From NCBI RefSeq assembly GCF_021347895.1, contig NC_067116.1, positions 36,591,639 to 36,655,638 on the forward strand: a stretch of 64,000 bases of DNA, given 5' to 3'. A model generated the notes under the pieces. The model was not told the origin of the DNA, did no database searches, and saw only the letters and a list, made by a program, of their open reading frames with translations. Position 1 is the first letter of the stretch. Each line of letters begins with the position of its first letter. The translations under genes and the position numbers were made by a program. Below are positions 33,470 to 44,400 of this stretch, piece by piece. The DNA comes from Acanthochromis polyacanthus (Eukaryota > Chordata > Actinopteri > Pomacentridae).

Positions 33470-33471
33470 GG

Positions 33472-33890
33472 TACGGACCCGTTAAGGTCACTGAAGAGCT
33501 GGCGCCGGTTAACTACTATTTGCTGCACATTACAGGCAGTTTATATGAATGACTTTGACGGCGAACATTGTATAATTTCACCAAAATACACCGTCTCCTC
33601 TCACACTTTAGACAATGTAGTTTTTACGCTTTTAGACGCCGTGTCTAAATTGTTTGAAGTCCAGTTCCTATTAATTAGTTTACCGCGTTCAGTGGTGGAA
33701 GCGGCTGACGAACTCCATTGCAAATGTTCCCATTTAATTTCGGATGTCCGTCGGATTACCAGCCAATCACGAAGAGCGTTCATCAGCCGGCTCATTAATA
33801 TTTATATACGGCTCATTAATATTTATGATAAGGGAAAGTGCCGTATCCGTAGACCACAGGCTACGGGTACGGGTCCGTATCTGTAGACAC
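33472..33890. mobile_element. Possible non-autonomous DNA element with TACGGACCCGT termini
   Basis: TACGGACCCGT near 33472 is matched by its inverse ACGGGTCCGTA near 33872-33884. The interior is CpG-richer than its surroundings and contains a tandem pair of GGCTCATTAATATTTAT. Target duplications were not identified. Confidence 0.4.
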
Positions 33891-34697
33891 TACCTTGTTT
33901 TTTTCTTAAAAACTCAAAGATTATGCTGACAAAATTCTTCTGTTTCTTAGGATGCGTAAACTAACTGTAAAATGTTTTTTTCACAAAGCTAATCTCAGCT
34001 ATTTTTCATTAAAAAAAACTTTGTAAAAACACAAGTTTCTTACACAACAGTGACACTACAAACATGATTTTCTTATACAACATGAAATATTGCTGTAGAT
34101 TAAACAATCAGTAGTATATAAAGTAGGTAAAATTAGTTCACCCTTAACATCTACAGCAAAAAGAAATGCACCATACATATTAATATTGCAGAAATATTAA
34201 CCTAAAACATCACATGCATCAGTAAAATGCTGATAATGAACATTTTTCCTGTAAAATATGTCGTTTTTACTTTTAAACCATGGCTTAAATCATGCATTAC
34301 ATACTTACAGAAAGTTTCAAATGCAGGACTTTTACATGTAGAGGAGTATTTTCACAGTGCAGTCTCGCTGTTTTCACTTTAGTAAAGGATCCAACCGCTT
34401 CTGCTGGTTAAAAAGTTAGAACAGTGGATGATATTTTAGCATTTAAAGCTGAAGTGCTGAAGTTGCATCGTTTCTTCATAGTGTTTCAATAAAATGGAAT
34501 TTTCTACTACCTGCTACTAGTCACCATTTCCCTCAACAGGAATCAAAGTGAAACTCTTGCAATTATGTAACTTCATTTTTACTTCCTTGTGAACTCATCT
34601 TGTCCGTAACACACACTCCCACACTCTACCTTAACATAAGCCTTGACCTTACCCGAACCCGAAACCAATTCTTCGACTTATAATTTAATGATTTAGC
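33891..34697. other. Intergenic, AT-rich, no gene recognised
   Basis: Nothing coding. A segment near 33950-34060 resembles 36180-36260 (see findings). Confidence 0.45.
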
Positions 34698-34706
34698 TTA
34701 TGTGGA

Positions 34707-34990
34707 GGGCTGCACAGGGGCTTGGTGATTAGTCTTGCAGCTAGAAGATCCCCTGTTCGCACCTTCCTGGTGTCTTTCTGCATGGAGTTTGCATGTTCTC
34801 CCTGTGCAAATGGGTATTCTGGCTTCCTCCTACAGCTCAAAAACATGCCGAGGTTAATTGATAATTCTAAATTATCTGTCCAGGGTGTCCTCTACTTTCG
34901 CCCTAAGTCAGCTGGGATAGACTCCAGCCTTCCCCTAATGAGCCTGATGAGGATAAAGCCATTTATAGGTAATAGATGGATGGATGGAAG
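34707..34990 (+). mobile_element. tRNA-derived SINE, diverged
   Basis: Same family as 3285, plus orientation, head at low end and GGATGGATGG tail at the high end. Flanked by a 9-bp duplication TTATGTGGA at 34698-34706 and 34991-34999. More diverged than the copies at 3285, 39629 and 58375, so probably older. Confidence 0.75.
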
Positions 34991-34999
34991 TTATGTGGA

Positions 35000-36477
35000 C
35001 TTATGTGTCAGGTGAATCCCAGCAATGTGACTCTGTACACAGATTTAAGTCCAGACAACATGAGAACACACACACACACACGCTGCCCTTCGACCTGCTG
35101 TCCTATCCATCTGAAGTGTCCAGTCTTTGGCCAGACAAAGCGGCGTGTTGAGGTAAGGTTTTCCGTCAGGCCGCTGATGTCTAGTCTGACCATGCATTAT
35201 TGAGCAGGTCTTTACAAGTTTTGCAATTACGGAGTCAGACAGTGTCTCTGATGGCACAACAGTCTGAGAAGAGAGAGGCGGCCTACGTGTGTGTCCCCGT
35301 GCAAATCCATGTGATCGATGCATTGTGATAGAAATGAACCGGTTGGTGAATTTATTTCAGCTCTCAGATTCATAAGGTTACATTTATATCAATCACATTC
35401 ACTCTCACTGTTTGTTTTGTTGCTGTTTGGCTTTGTTCATTCTTCATAATTAGCATGGATACTGCTTGAATGAATCATATTAATTTGTAATTGAGATGTG
35501 AATTAAGAGTTGCAGGGTGTAGGTGGCTGAGCTGCAGGGTACAGGGCAGGATGAAATGAATAAAGTGAAACTGAAACTCTGCCCAAAACAGCACAGATGC
35601 ATTTTTACACACATTAATTTGACCACTGAACAGCGGCAGCTTGGTTATATAAAAGAAATAAAGATATAAGGACAGCGACAGACAAAGACAGGTGAAGCAA
35701 GGGACGATTTAAATATAAATGGTAATCCTGATGGGGTTTCATTTGAGAGGTAATGAGAGACAGAGATTTGCATTCGTCTGTCGGTTCTGTTGCAGCAGAG
35801 TGAAATGCTAGCTGGTGGTTGTGGAGGAGAACAGCTTGTTGAGATTTGATGTCTGGCAGGTTTCTTCTCCCGCCTTGAGATGGAAAACTGATGGAAAATG
35901 ACACTCGTGGTCTGAGTATGAAGGTGTGTAAATGACAGAAATTGAGCCTGACTGATGTAGAAAGTCAAGAGTGAGCTCAAAACACAGCAGAACGCTTTTA
36001 CTTTGCTGCATCTCAGAGGGAAATATTATACTTTTTACTGCACTTTATTTGTCTGGCAGCTTTTTCTTCAAACCACTGACAATCATTTATCTCATCATTT
36101 GGTGATTTTGAGGTAGAATATTTCTGCTAAACTCAATAATTACATGTATTCACAAGTTAAGAGCATTTTTCTAGATCTTCAGATGCATGAACTAGGAGTA
36201 AAATGTATTTTCACAAAGCTAAAAACAATACATTTCACTTAAAACAGTGACACTACACCTAAAATTGATCAAAAATGACACTTGAGGTTTGAGAACTGAA
36301 CCTGACGGAGTCCAACTGTAGAAAGTCAGGACTGGACCTAAAATACAGCAGGACCAGAGTCTGAGACCAAGTACAAGAGAAATGAAAGAAGTGAGGAGGT
36401 ATTTTGTGCTGCAGTGAGTCTGATGGATCTTCTCCCTTATTCCACTCTTTCCCTGCATGTAGCTGCATTTCTGCTCT
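35000..36477. other. Intergenic, no gene recognised
   Basis: Short ORFs only. Contains two diverged copies of one segment (about 35880-36000 and 36265-36360). Confidence 0.45.
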
Positions 36478-36717
36478 TTAACCCTCCTGTTGTCTTCATT
36501 TATGGGCACCAAAACATTTTTGTTTCCTTGTCTGAAAAAACATTCCCAAATTTCTGAAAATTTGCAAAACCTTCAGGAAGAAAATTCCAATAATTCCTTA
36601 AAAGTTTCCCTTAAAAGTTTTATTTAAAAAAAATCCCCCAAGTTTGGCAAGAAAATTCTAGTAAATATTTTCAAAACATCTTCCAAAAAATCTTAAAAAT
36701 TTCAAAAGTGATTACAT

Positions 36718-37580
36718 ATCAGAATCAGAATCAGTTTTATTGCCAAGTAGGTTTTTACACTTACAAGGAATTTTCTCTGGTGCTCTTGGTGCAAGTACAG
36801 ATAAAATAAAATAAAATAGTAAGTAAAGAGATGTAAGAAATATGGTTAAAATAGACAAGGTATGTGCAGTTACTACGCAGTAGTAATTAATATAGTCAAC
36901 AGAGCTGATTTGCAGTGGTACGGGCAGTGTTTATCAGCGATGCAGCAGAGGGGAAGAAGCTGTTCTTGAGGCGAGAGGTTTTAGTCCTGACGGACCACAG
37001 CCTCCTGCCTGAGGGGAGGGGCTCAAAAAGTTTGTGTCCAGGGTGAGAGGGGTCGGCCAAGATCTTGGTTGCACGCCTTAAGAGCCTAGAGGTGTACAGA
37101 TCCTGGAGGGATGGCAGGTTACATCCGATCACCTTCTCAGCAGAGCGGATGATGCGCTGCAGCCTGCTCTTGTCCCGAGCGGTGGCTGCAGGGTACCAGA
37201 CGGTGATGGAGGAGGAGAGGATGGACTCTATGATGGCCGTGTAGAAGTGCACCATCATAGTCTTTGGCAGGTTGAACTTCTTCAGCTGTCTCAGGAAGCA
37301 CATCCTCTGCGGTGCCTTCTTGGTTATGGAGGTGATGTTCATCTCCCACTTCAGGTCCTGGGAGATGTTGGATCCCAAAAAGCGGAAAGACTCCACGGTG
37401 AGCACTGTGGAGTCAGAGAGCTTGATGGAAGCAGGGGGGGCTGTGTTCCTCCTGAAGTCCACCACCATCTCCACTGTCTTCTGGGCGTTGAGCTCCAGGT
37501 TGTTCCTGCTGCACCAGGTCATCAAGTTGTCTACCTCCAGTCTGTAAGCAGACTCATCCCCATCAGAGATGAGTCCGATA
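36718..37580 (-). mobile_element. 5'-truncated L2-like LINE
   Basis: The minus strand has an open frame (about 37570 to 36896) for the end of the reverse transcriptase, with LNAQKTVEMVVDFRR, FRFLGSNISQDLKW, FYTAIIESILSSSITVWY and ADPSHPGHKLFEPLPSGRR. The latter is diagnostic of the L2/Maui group. The 3' untranslated region ends in repeated AATCAG at 36720. The preserved frame over about 225 codons suggests recent insertion, but endonuclease and most RT motifs are missing. Confidence 0.85.
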
Positions 37581-37631
37581 TAATATATCAGTAAAACTTC
37601 TAATATTTTCTTTAAGAACATTCGCACAAAA

Positions 37632-37674
37632 AATCAACCAAAATCCAGTGAACGTTGCTGGATTTTGGTTGATT
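37632..37674. repeat. Perfect 17-bp inverted repeat (hairpin)
   Basis: AATCAACCAAAATCCAG at 37632-37648 and its exact reverse complement at 37658-37674, with a 9-nt spacer, inside the piggyBac-like body. Confidence 0.9.
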
Positions 37675-37867
37675 CTTTTAAAGAAACATTTTTTTAGCAT
37701 TTCTTTTTTTTTTCACCAAAAAAATGTTCAAAAATTTCCCAAAAATGTTGAAAATGTGGACATCAGAAGTTTCACAGTGACAATATTTTTTTTCCACATT
37801 TTCAAACTTTAAAGTGAGTCAATTTGACCCGCAGGACAATACGAGCGTTAACTGGATAGAGTCTCAC

Positions 37868-37918
37868 CTTCGTTCGTCAAGAAACGTCCTCACACTTCCC
37901 AGCATTTCCCCTCCAGTC
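37868..37918 (-). CDS. Candidate exon B of the same unidentified minus-strand gene
   Basis: A CCTGCAG acceptor and a GAAG/GTGAGA donor bracket 51 nt whose phase (2 in, 2 out) matches exon A's donor. It encodes TGGEMLGSVRTFLDER. The next exon would lie beyond the piggyBac/L2 insertion and was not found. Matching phases by chance is about one in three, so support is modest. Confidence 0.22.
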
Positions 37919-38030
37919 CTGCAGGTGTCAGCCTCGGATCAGACGGCTGATTAGAGAATCGTGAAGTCTGTCATGTTGCTCTTAAGCTCCCATAATGTCA
38001 TTTTACTCATGACCTCATCCTTATCTATAC

Positions 38031-38264
38031 CCCCCCCCATCTTCTTCTCCAATCTGAGGCAGGATCTGATGAAAACAAGAGTCAGATCCACGTGGGCCTC
38101 CAGCTCATCATAGCCCAGGGCTGCGTTCAGGAGGGGAGGCCTGGTGACGGGGTACAAGGACAGGCATGAGTCAGAGGCAGTGACTGGCATTTCGTTGCTG
38201 GAAATCTCTGTCAAGAGGTCCAGTGATCTGCTCAAGGCGTCCACAATGTGTTTGACCTTTGCGT
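38031..38264 (-). CDS. Candidate exon A of an unidentified minus-strand gene
   Basis: The minus-strand frame is open across the exon, from an acceptor (AACCTCAG at 38265) to a possible donor (GGGG/GTATAG at 38030). It encodes about 78 aa containing HIVDALSRSLDLL and two other leucine-rich amphipathic stretches, with two cysteines. Codon usage and amino-acid mix look protein-like and it is not a repeat I recognise. If unspliced, the frame runs on to a stop at 37951. The helical pattern would suit a small helical secreted protein, but that is speculation. No ATG exon or signal peptide was found upstream. Confidence 0.3.
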
Positions 38265-39284
38265 CTGAGGTTACAGTGTAACACTAACACACATAATTCT
38301 CTATCCTACGCTCAGCCTGCATTCATAAAGACTTTTTTTACTCTGTATCACACAGACACCTACAAGAAAAACAACCCCAGGCCAGGCTGTTTTTAAATCA
38401 GCGCTAATTTCCTTACAAAACCATAGAAGAAAAACAGCAGCTGTGTGTTGTTTGTGTTTGTGCAAATGAATGTGTGCAGTGGGAGGAGCAGCGATGGAGA
38501 TAAAGAAAATCAGAGAAGATGTTTGTTGGAGGGGATGCTGATTTGTGTGCTTGTGAGTGTGTGTGAATGGGTTGGGACCAGAGGGCTGTTGTTATGTGAG
38601 CACATTAACGCCACTAAAGTGCAGAGAAGCAGTGTGGAGTGGATTAATACGCTCTGCTGATACTGCAGCTCCAACACTCTCAAACTTCTGAGCAGAACGT
38701 GACTCAGTGATATTAGTCTATTGCAGATTAGCAGCATAAGAATGTACATGGAAAGAGAAACATCTGGAAGCAGCCTTAATTAATGTTATTGTCAAGAAAT
38801 CTATTCAAATACCCAATGATAGTAAATTATGAGATTCAACTTCTGCGGACTGCAAATGTTTATATTTCAATCAGATCGTGTTCTTCCATTGTGATGAACC
38901 TGGACACTAGTTTATTTTCATTCCTACATATTAAATCCTGATGCTTTACACACTCACCGGTGCAACAATGTGTATTATTCTACAAAAACAATCCTCCTAA
39001 AATGCACTATTTCCTCATTTTTATTCCTAAACGCTACACTGTAAAAATCATAAAAGAATTTAGTCAAATCATCTAATTCTCTCTAGTTTATTTAATGTAA
39101 ATAAATAAGTTGTGCTGTTTTCTGATTAAGTCAATTTAAAATGTTTAATTTTTACTTTCAGAGTGCTCTAGAATCTGAATCAGAAACACATATGAGGAAT
39201 TTAACCTGGTGTTTCAGCAAATAATAGTTTTACAGATTAAAAATGTGACATTAAAATGTAGATTCAAAATGTGTTGCAGGTCAA
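38265..39284. other. Intergenic, no gene recognised
   Basis: Sequence between the orphan exon candidates and the next LINE tail; no upstream exon for the orphan gene could be defended. Confidence 0.4.
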
Positions 39285-39345
39285 TAGAATAGAATTTCTT
39301 TATTGTCATTGTAAATTTGCAACACAATTAGTTAACTCACAGTAA
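39285..39345 (-). repeat. LINE 3' end
   Basis: AATAGAATAGAATTTCTTTA then TTGTCATTGTAA, as at 31703; only the terminus is kept. Confidence 0.5.
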
Positions 39346-39628
39346 ATACATACAAAAGTGCATACATAGGTGGTAGAAATTGCCACTAAACATTCAGGTC
39401 CAGGTTAAGTAGGCAAGTGTAATCAAGGGATTATAGGTCATAAAAACTTACAGAACTTCAACACACAAGTTCTTCTAACTCAGGACATTTGGACTTAAAA
39501 TGAGTTAAATTAAAGCTGCAAGCAGTGTTGGACGGGTCCTCGCACTCTTGCTCGTCGGTGAATCCAAGCATGTCCACCAGGTGGCACTGTGATTGAGAGT
39601 ATATTTCAGCCAATGAATGTGATGAGGG

Positions 39629-39991
39629 CTGCTCAGTGAGTAGTGGTTAGCGCTTTCGCCTTGCAGCAAGAAGATCCCCGGTTCAAATCCCAGCTTGGGC
39701 CTGGGATCTTTCTGCATGGAGTTTGCATTTTCTCCCTGTGCATGCGTGGGTTTTCTCCGGGCACTCCGGCTTCCTCCCATAGTCCAAAAATATGCTGAGG
39801 TTAATTGAGTACTCTAAACTGCCCATAGGTGTGAATGTGAGTGTGATTGTTTGTCTGTATATGTAGCCCTGCGACAGACTGGCGACCTGTCCAGGGTGTC
39901 CCCTGCCTTCGCCCGAGTCAGCTGGGATAGGCTTCAGCACCCCCCGCAACCCTAGTGAGGATAAAGCGGTGTATAGAGGATGGACGGATGG
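39629..39991 (+). mobile_element. tRNA-derived SINE, full-length, with 12-bp target duplication
   Basis: Plus orientation: tRNA-like head with AGTAGTGGTTAGCGCTTTCG and the B-box-like GGTTCAAATCCC. The body is shared with 3285, and the tail GGATGGACGGATGG. Duplications of ATGTGATGAGGG lie at 39617-39628 and 39992-40003. Confidence 0.9.
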
Positions 39992-40003
39992 ATGTGATGA
40001 GGG

Positions 40004-40500
40004 TTGGGATGTGATCACACGTGTAAAGTTTCAGGCAGATTGGAATATATCTATGTTTAAAACTCCCCAGAGATTCTTCTTTTTTGTAGTTTGAGAAGAC
40101 AGACACAGTGGAAACTTGCTGTGTCTTTAATACACGTTGAATAAAGTTATGGTTGTTTCTTCTAATCTAAACAGTTCTAACCATAGCAAAGGTTCTCATT
40201 GAATTCAGTCCCAACAGTCATAGACTTATAATTTATTTAACAGTAAGTGGGAGCAGCCTCTCACATTCTCTTTGTTCTGGCTCAGGCCAAAAATGGCTTC
40301 AAAAGCTGAGGCTGTAAAATCTCAATGCTAAATGAAGAAGGATCTCCTCACATTTATTAAATGTAAAAAGTAAAGCCTGTCTGTAACCGTTCTCTGTGAC
40401 TCAGTTCAAGTTAATAACTTATTGAAGTTGTTTCATCAGTCATCAACTATGCAAGAAACAATCATTGGTGCAGTTAATGTCACAGATTTTAGAGTTGGAC
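40004..40500. other. Intergenic, no feature
   Basis: Nothing recognised. Confidence 0.4.
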
Positions 40501-41410
40501 CTAAGCAGAGAGCCACACTATCAAGGCAGAGTGGAATGGAAATGACTTATTGCTAGGGGATGGATAGTGAAGAGGAGTAGGAGTACGGGGAATGGGTGAA
40601 GCAGAGTGAGTCCAGGTTGGGGGGGGTTCCGTGGCCAGGGATCGGCGGTCGCCGTGGGTTCCAGGGGGGAACCAGAGTGTGGCAATGATGGTGGTTGGAT
40701 CCCTGGCGGCCGGAGGCAGGCGAAGGACGGAAATTCGGAGGGGAGGCAGACGCAGGGGGTTTGGAGAGACGTCACACACTGACGATCCGGGGGGCCGTGG
40801 TGGTGAATGGGCCAGGTGGCGGCTGACGTCTTGCGGTCTCATGGGAGACGCCGAGGTGGGGTGCTGGATGGATAGAGGAGCAGGTGGGGAGCCAGAGGTG
40901 GGTCGGAGCCGGTGAATGGCTGGAGAATCCAGGAAGTGAGCTGAGAGGGGAATCCAAGAATGGAACGAGCCGATCAGGGGATCCAGGAGAAACAGCTCGG
41001 TGCTGAATGAGTTCCAAGGGAGAATCAGGGAGGCAGAGCAGATGAGAACCCGGACAGCTGGATCTAAGCAAGACAGAAGACATGAAACGTCAAACTTTTC
41101 AAAGAATCTCTGAGTGGCTAGAGAGCGACTAACTGTTAGGTTGAGTTCAACAATCTAGCAGGGTGTGGAAGATTCAGCCGGTCTTTATTGCAGCAGGTGT
41201 AATCATGGCGATGAGTTGCAGCTGTCCGGGTCCCATGGTGAGGCTAATTACCTGAGTGGCGGCAGCTGTGAGGCCACCCTCCAGTCAGGTTAAGCGCTGA
41301 GGAGAGAGAGCAGAGAGAGAGGGAGAGGAGAGCAAGAGAGGAAGAGAAAAAGGAGATAGGATGGGGTATTTGGGATGCCAGGTAGGAAGGGGTGAGGAGA
41401 GGGCCATGAC
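40501..41410. repeat. Purine/G-rich block, possible long-terminal-repeat remnant
   Basis: A 0.9-kb stretch with sharply higher G content than its surroundings. It is rich in GGATCCAGG- and GAATCCAGG-like phrases followed by TTTATTGCAGCAGGTGTAATC and ending near GGCCATGACAG. The style matches leader/LTR regions of fish LTR retrotransposons, but no paired LTR, primer-binding site or gag/pol was seen. Confidence 0.35.
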
Positions 41411-41429
41411 AGTTAAGTTCCATTTTCAA

Positions 41430-44400
41430 GTCAGGAGAGAGACTAAAGAGGGAAATTTGTGCTTAATTGTGACTCATTTATAAAGCCTCGCTCTGCCTGT
41501 ATTTTAATGGCTCTTATAAGATAGAGAAATCATCACATCTTTGTCGTTTGTTCGGCTGACAGTCAGCAAAGTTTTGCAAAAACTGTCATTGAAGAATGTC
41601 ATGAAAGCTGGTGGAGAGATGTAGGATGGGCAAAGGGAGACTTATAAGATATTTGTACAAATGCAGATCTTTTTTTTTTTCCAAGAGTGTTGAGTCAAGG
41701 CATTGGCACTGGTGAACATCTGTGCTCTACAAGTGACCTTCTAGCTCTTTAATAAACCAACATCACAAGAGAAAGATTGTTCTTGCATTATCTTGCATTA
41801 ACTTTAATACATTTGCTCCACTGATGTTCAAGCCCCGCTATTCCTTTGCGGAAGGTCACATCCTGATCCTCCAGATTCTCCTCAACAGCATTCATGACCT
41901 CATTATCACTCTGAAAATGGTGACTACACAAGTGGGATATCAGTTTGGGAAGCAGAGGTCAAATTGTGTGTGAGTAAGGATCATGAAGCAGCAATTCAAG
42001 GTCCCGTTTGGCTGCTTCTTGCCTCCTCAAGCAACAGCAGCCAGCTCAAAGAATTCCACACCTTTTATCTTTGACTGCTTCAAACATCTAAGTTTTTGTA
42101 GACAGTGATGTAAGGCTTCATGGTATACAGATAACCCTCAAAATGGAAGTTACACCTCGTGTTTCTAGGTGAGGCCACAACTTTTTTTGAAATTCTCTCA
42201 TATGTTCACGTGGTATGGAATCATGTTAATTATATTAAATGACAAGCAAATAGACCACAATGAGTAAAAAAAAAAAAAAAAAGCCCCAAAAAGACAAAAC
42301 TGATACAAGATGACAGAAGACAAAAATGAGAACAATGAGCAGAAAAGAACAAAAAACAAACACAAAACAAGAAAAGCAAGATGTAAAACGGCTGATCAGA
42401 TCAGTTTTGAATCCGTCCAGGTGTCACTCTAATAACCAAATCTGTTTTTTGTAAATGTTCTCTGCCACAAAAGGACTGAAACTGTCCCAAAAGACTCAAA
42501 ACAATCAAAACTACTCAGTAAATGATGAAAAGGACACAAAATAACGAAACGAGACACAAAATGCCAAAAAGTCAAGAAAAACGGGACACAAAACAGAAAT
42601 AGAGAGATGCTCTGTGTACATCGCTACACACAAAAGCACTTTATGCTGCATTTGACCATTTTCAGAATCCCCCTTATAGTCATCCTGAGTCGTTCTATGA
42701 CTGTAAATAAAACATAATATACAAATGCTCTGTCTCTTTATGTTTAACTTTCCCCAGAGCTTACACCCACAAATCCCAGCGACCAGAACAGAAGCAGTCA
42801 AGATGACGGATAGATGATCACACTCTTTTTTCAGTTACATTAGAATGATGGAGCTGGTTATGTGCTGGGGGGGGGGCCCTTTAGACTTATAGTCTGAAAG
42901 ATGGTGCGAAGATCGGAGAAGAGTTACGACCAAACAGAGCCACGAGGAGAGAAAGAAGGAGAGGAATTATGACTGCACCCTGAAGAGAAGCATCAGGACA
43001 GAGATCAGTACACTCAAGTGTTAGGAGACAGTCAATATTAGGTCCAGTGATGTTGCCGAAGAAAAACTAAAAGATGTGAAATGGATGGGTGTGAAGCAAA
43101 CATGACTGACACCTCTGAAGGCAGAGGTGCATGGGCCTCCCTTAAGGTCGGGGATCAAACAGGCTGTCTGGCAGTTGACAGCTGACACTGAACACACCCT
43201 TATTAAAAAATAAAGACGTTTCACCGGCCAGCTTGGCCCACACACTCCACACATGCACACCGGCACAAAGCCAGGGAGCATCCATGCACACAAGCATGAC
43301 ACGAGCCACAGGATCATACAAAAACAAGACCTCAAATGTCACGTAACCTTGACTTTCTGTAAACTGGCACACACAGATACACATGTACGAGTCCCTCTGG
43401 AAGCTGACACCGTTTGGAGCCCTCGGGGAGGAAAGTTACATTAATGATTCTGATCGCCAGGCTTTACCAAGGCAGTTATCTGCGAACACGATCCAGCGGG
43501 GCCATTTAGACGGCAAACCCATGACAGAGGGAGCTGACAGGCCGAAAGAAACCGACACTGATCAAATAGGCTCATTTTTCTTCAGGCTGCTCTGTACTCG
43601 GTGGAGCTTTACTTCAATGATGGCATATCAGACTGAGGATAGATAACCGCGGCTGACCACAACAGCTCTGAGATGAAAAGCTGTCGGGGTCAGAGCTGTA
43701 ATATTTTACAGCTTGTTATCCCCGCGAACCCTTAATACTCAGCTGTGTGCTGCTGGACAAGGTTGGCTGTGACTGAGCAGTGAGAACTCACATGTGATTG
43801 TTGAAAGGCACAAAGAGGCCGAAATACAGCAACTACAACAACAAAAAAAAACCCACAAAGAATAGATAAAAGTCTACAAAGTAAACTTGATTTTGTGTGG
43901 CAGATTTGTGGAAATGTCCTATCTGTGTAAGCATCAAACAATCCTGGATTCATTTATCTTCAAACATAATATTACAGTCCTGACCCCAAGAAGGAAGCCA
44001 CTTCTAAAGGAATAGTTCAGCATTTAAAAAAAGCTGTTTTGCTCCTTAGTTGCTGTAGAAAAGTCTGGTCAAAGGGTTGTAAGGTCGAGAAAGGTGGTCG
44101 GCAGGCAGATTCAGCAGACTGAAGAGAACGCTTTATTAATCCCACAGTGGGGAAAGGGTAGAAATAAACAAAAATACACATAAGTACTCTAAAAATAACA
44201 TTATTGCACATATAAGTGGTACTGCACAGATTATTTTGATTCACAGAAACACCACTGGAGTATTATTATTGCAGATTCTCTACATAACACAGATTGTACT
44301 TCGTGGAAAAATAACAAAATAACATATATAAAGGTGCAAAATATTTATAATTTACAGCACTTCTAAAACCAAATAAATCTTAAAATGACTAGCAAATAAT

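Larger units (their letters stand above)
36482..37847. mobile_element. piggyBac-like non-autonomous element (TTAA-flanked) holding an L2-like LINE
   Basis: TTAA at 36478-36481 is followed by CCCTCCTGTTGTC. The right end reads GACAATACGAGCG then TTAA at 37848-37851, an imperfect inverse. TTAA target sites with CCCT-type ends are the piggyBac signature. The remaining body (about 36482-36717 and 37580-37847) is T/A-rich without transposase. Confidence 0.65.

Noticed and set aside
36896..37627. 243-codon minus-strand ORF as a host gene
   Set aside because: It is the reverse-transcriptase tail of an L2-like LINE, with a sibling copy at 18521.
38510..38749. 79-codon hydrophobic ORF as signal-peptide exon of the orphan gene
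   Set aside because: No donor in the right phase before the exon A acceptor at 38265; the hydrophobicity comes from AT-rich sequence.
39629..39720. tRNA gene
   Set aside because: The A/B-box-like head belongs to a SINE with target duplications and lacks a full cloverleaf.
40501..41083. Pro/Arg-rich ORFs on both strands
   Set aside because: Products of a G-rich repeat-like block; no domain, start context or splice structure.
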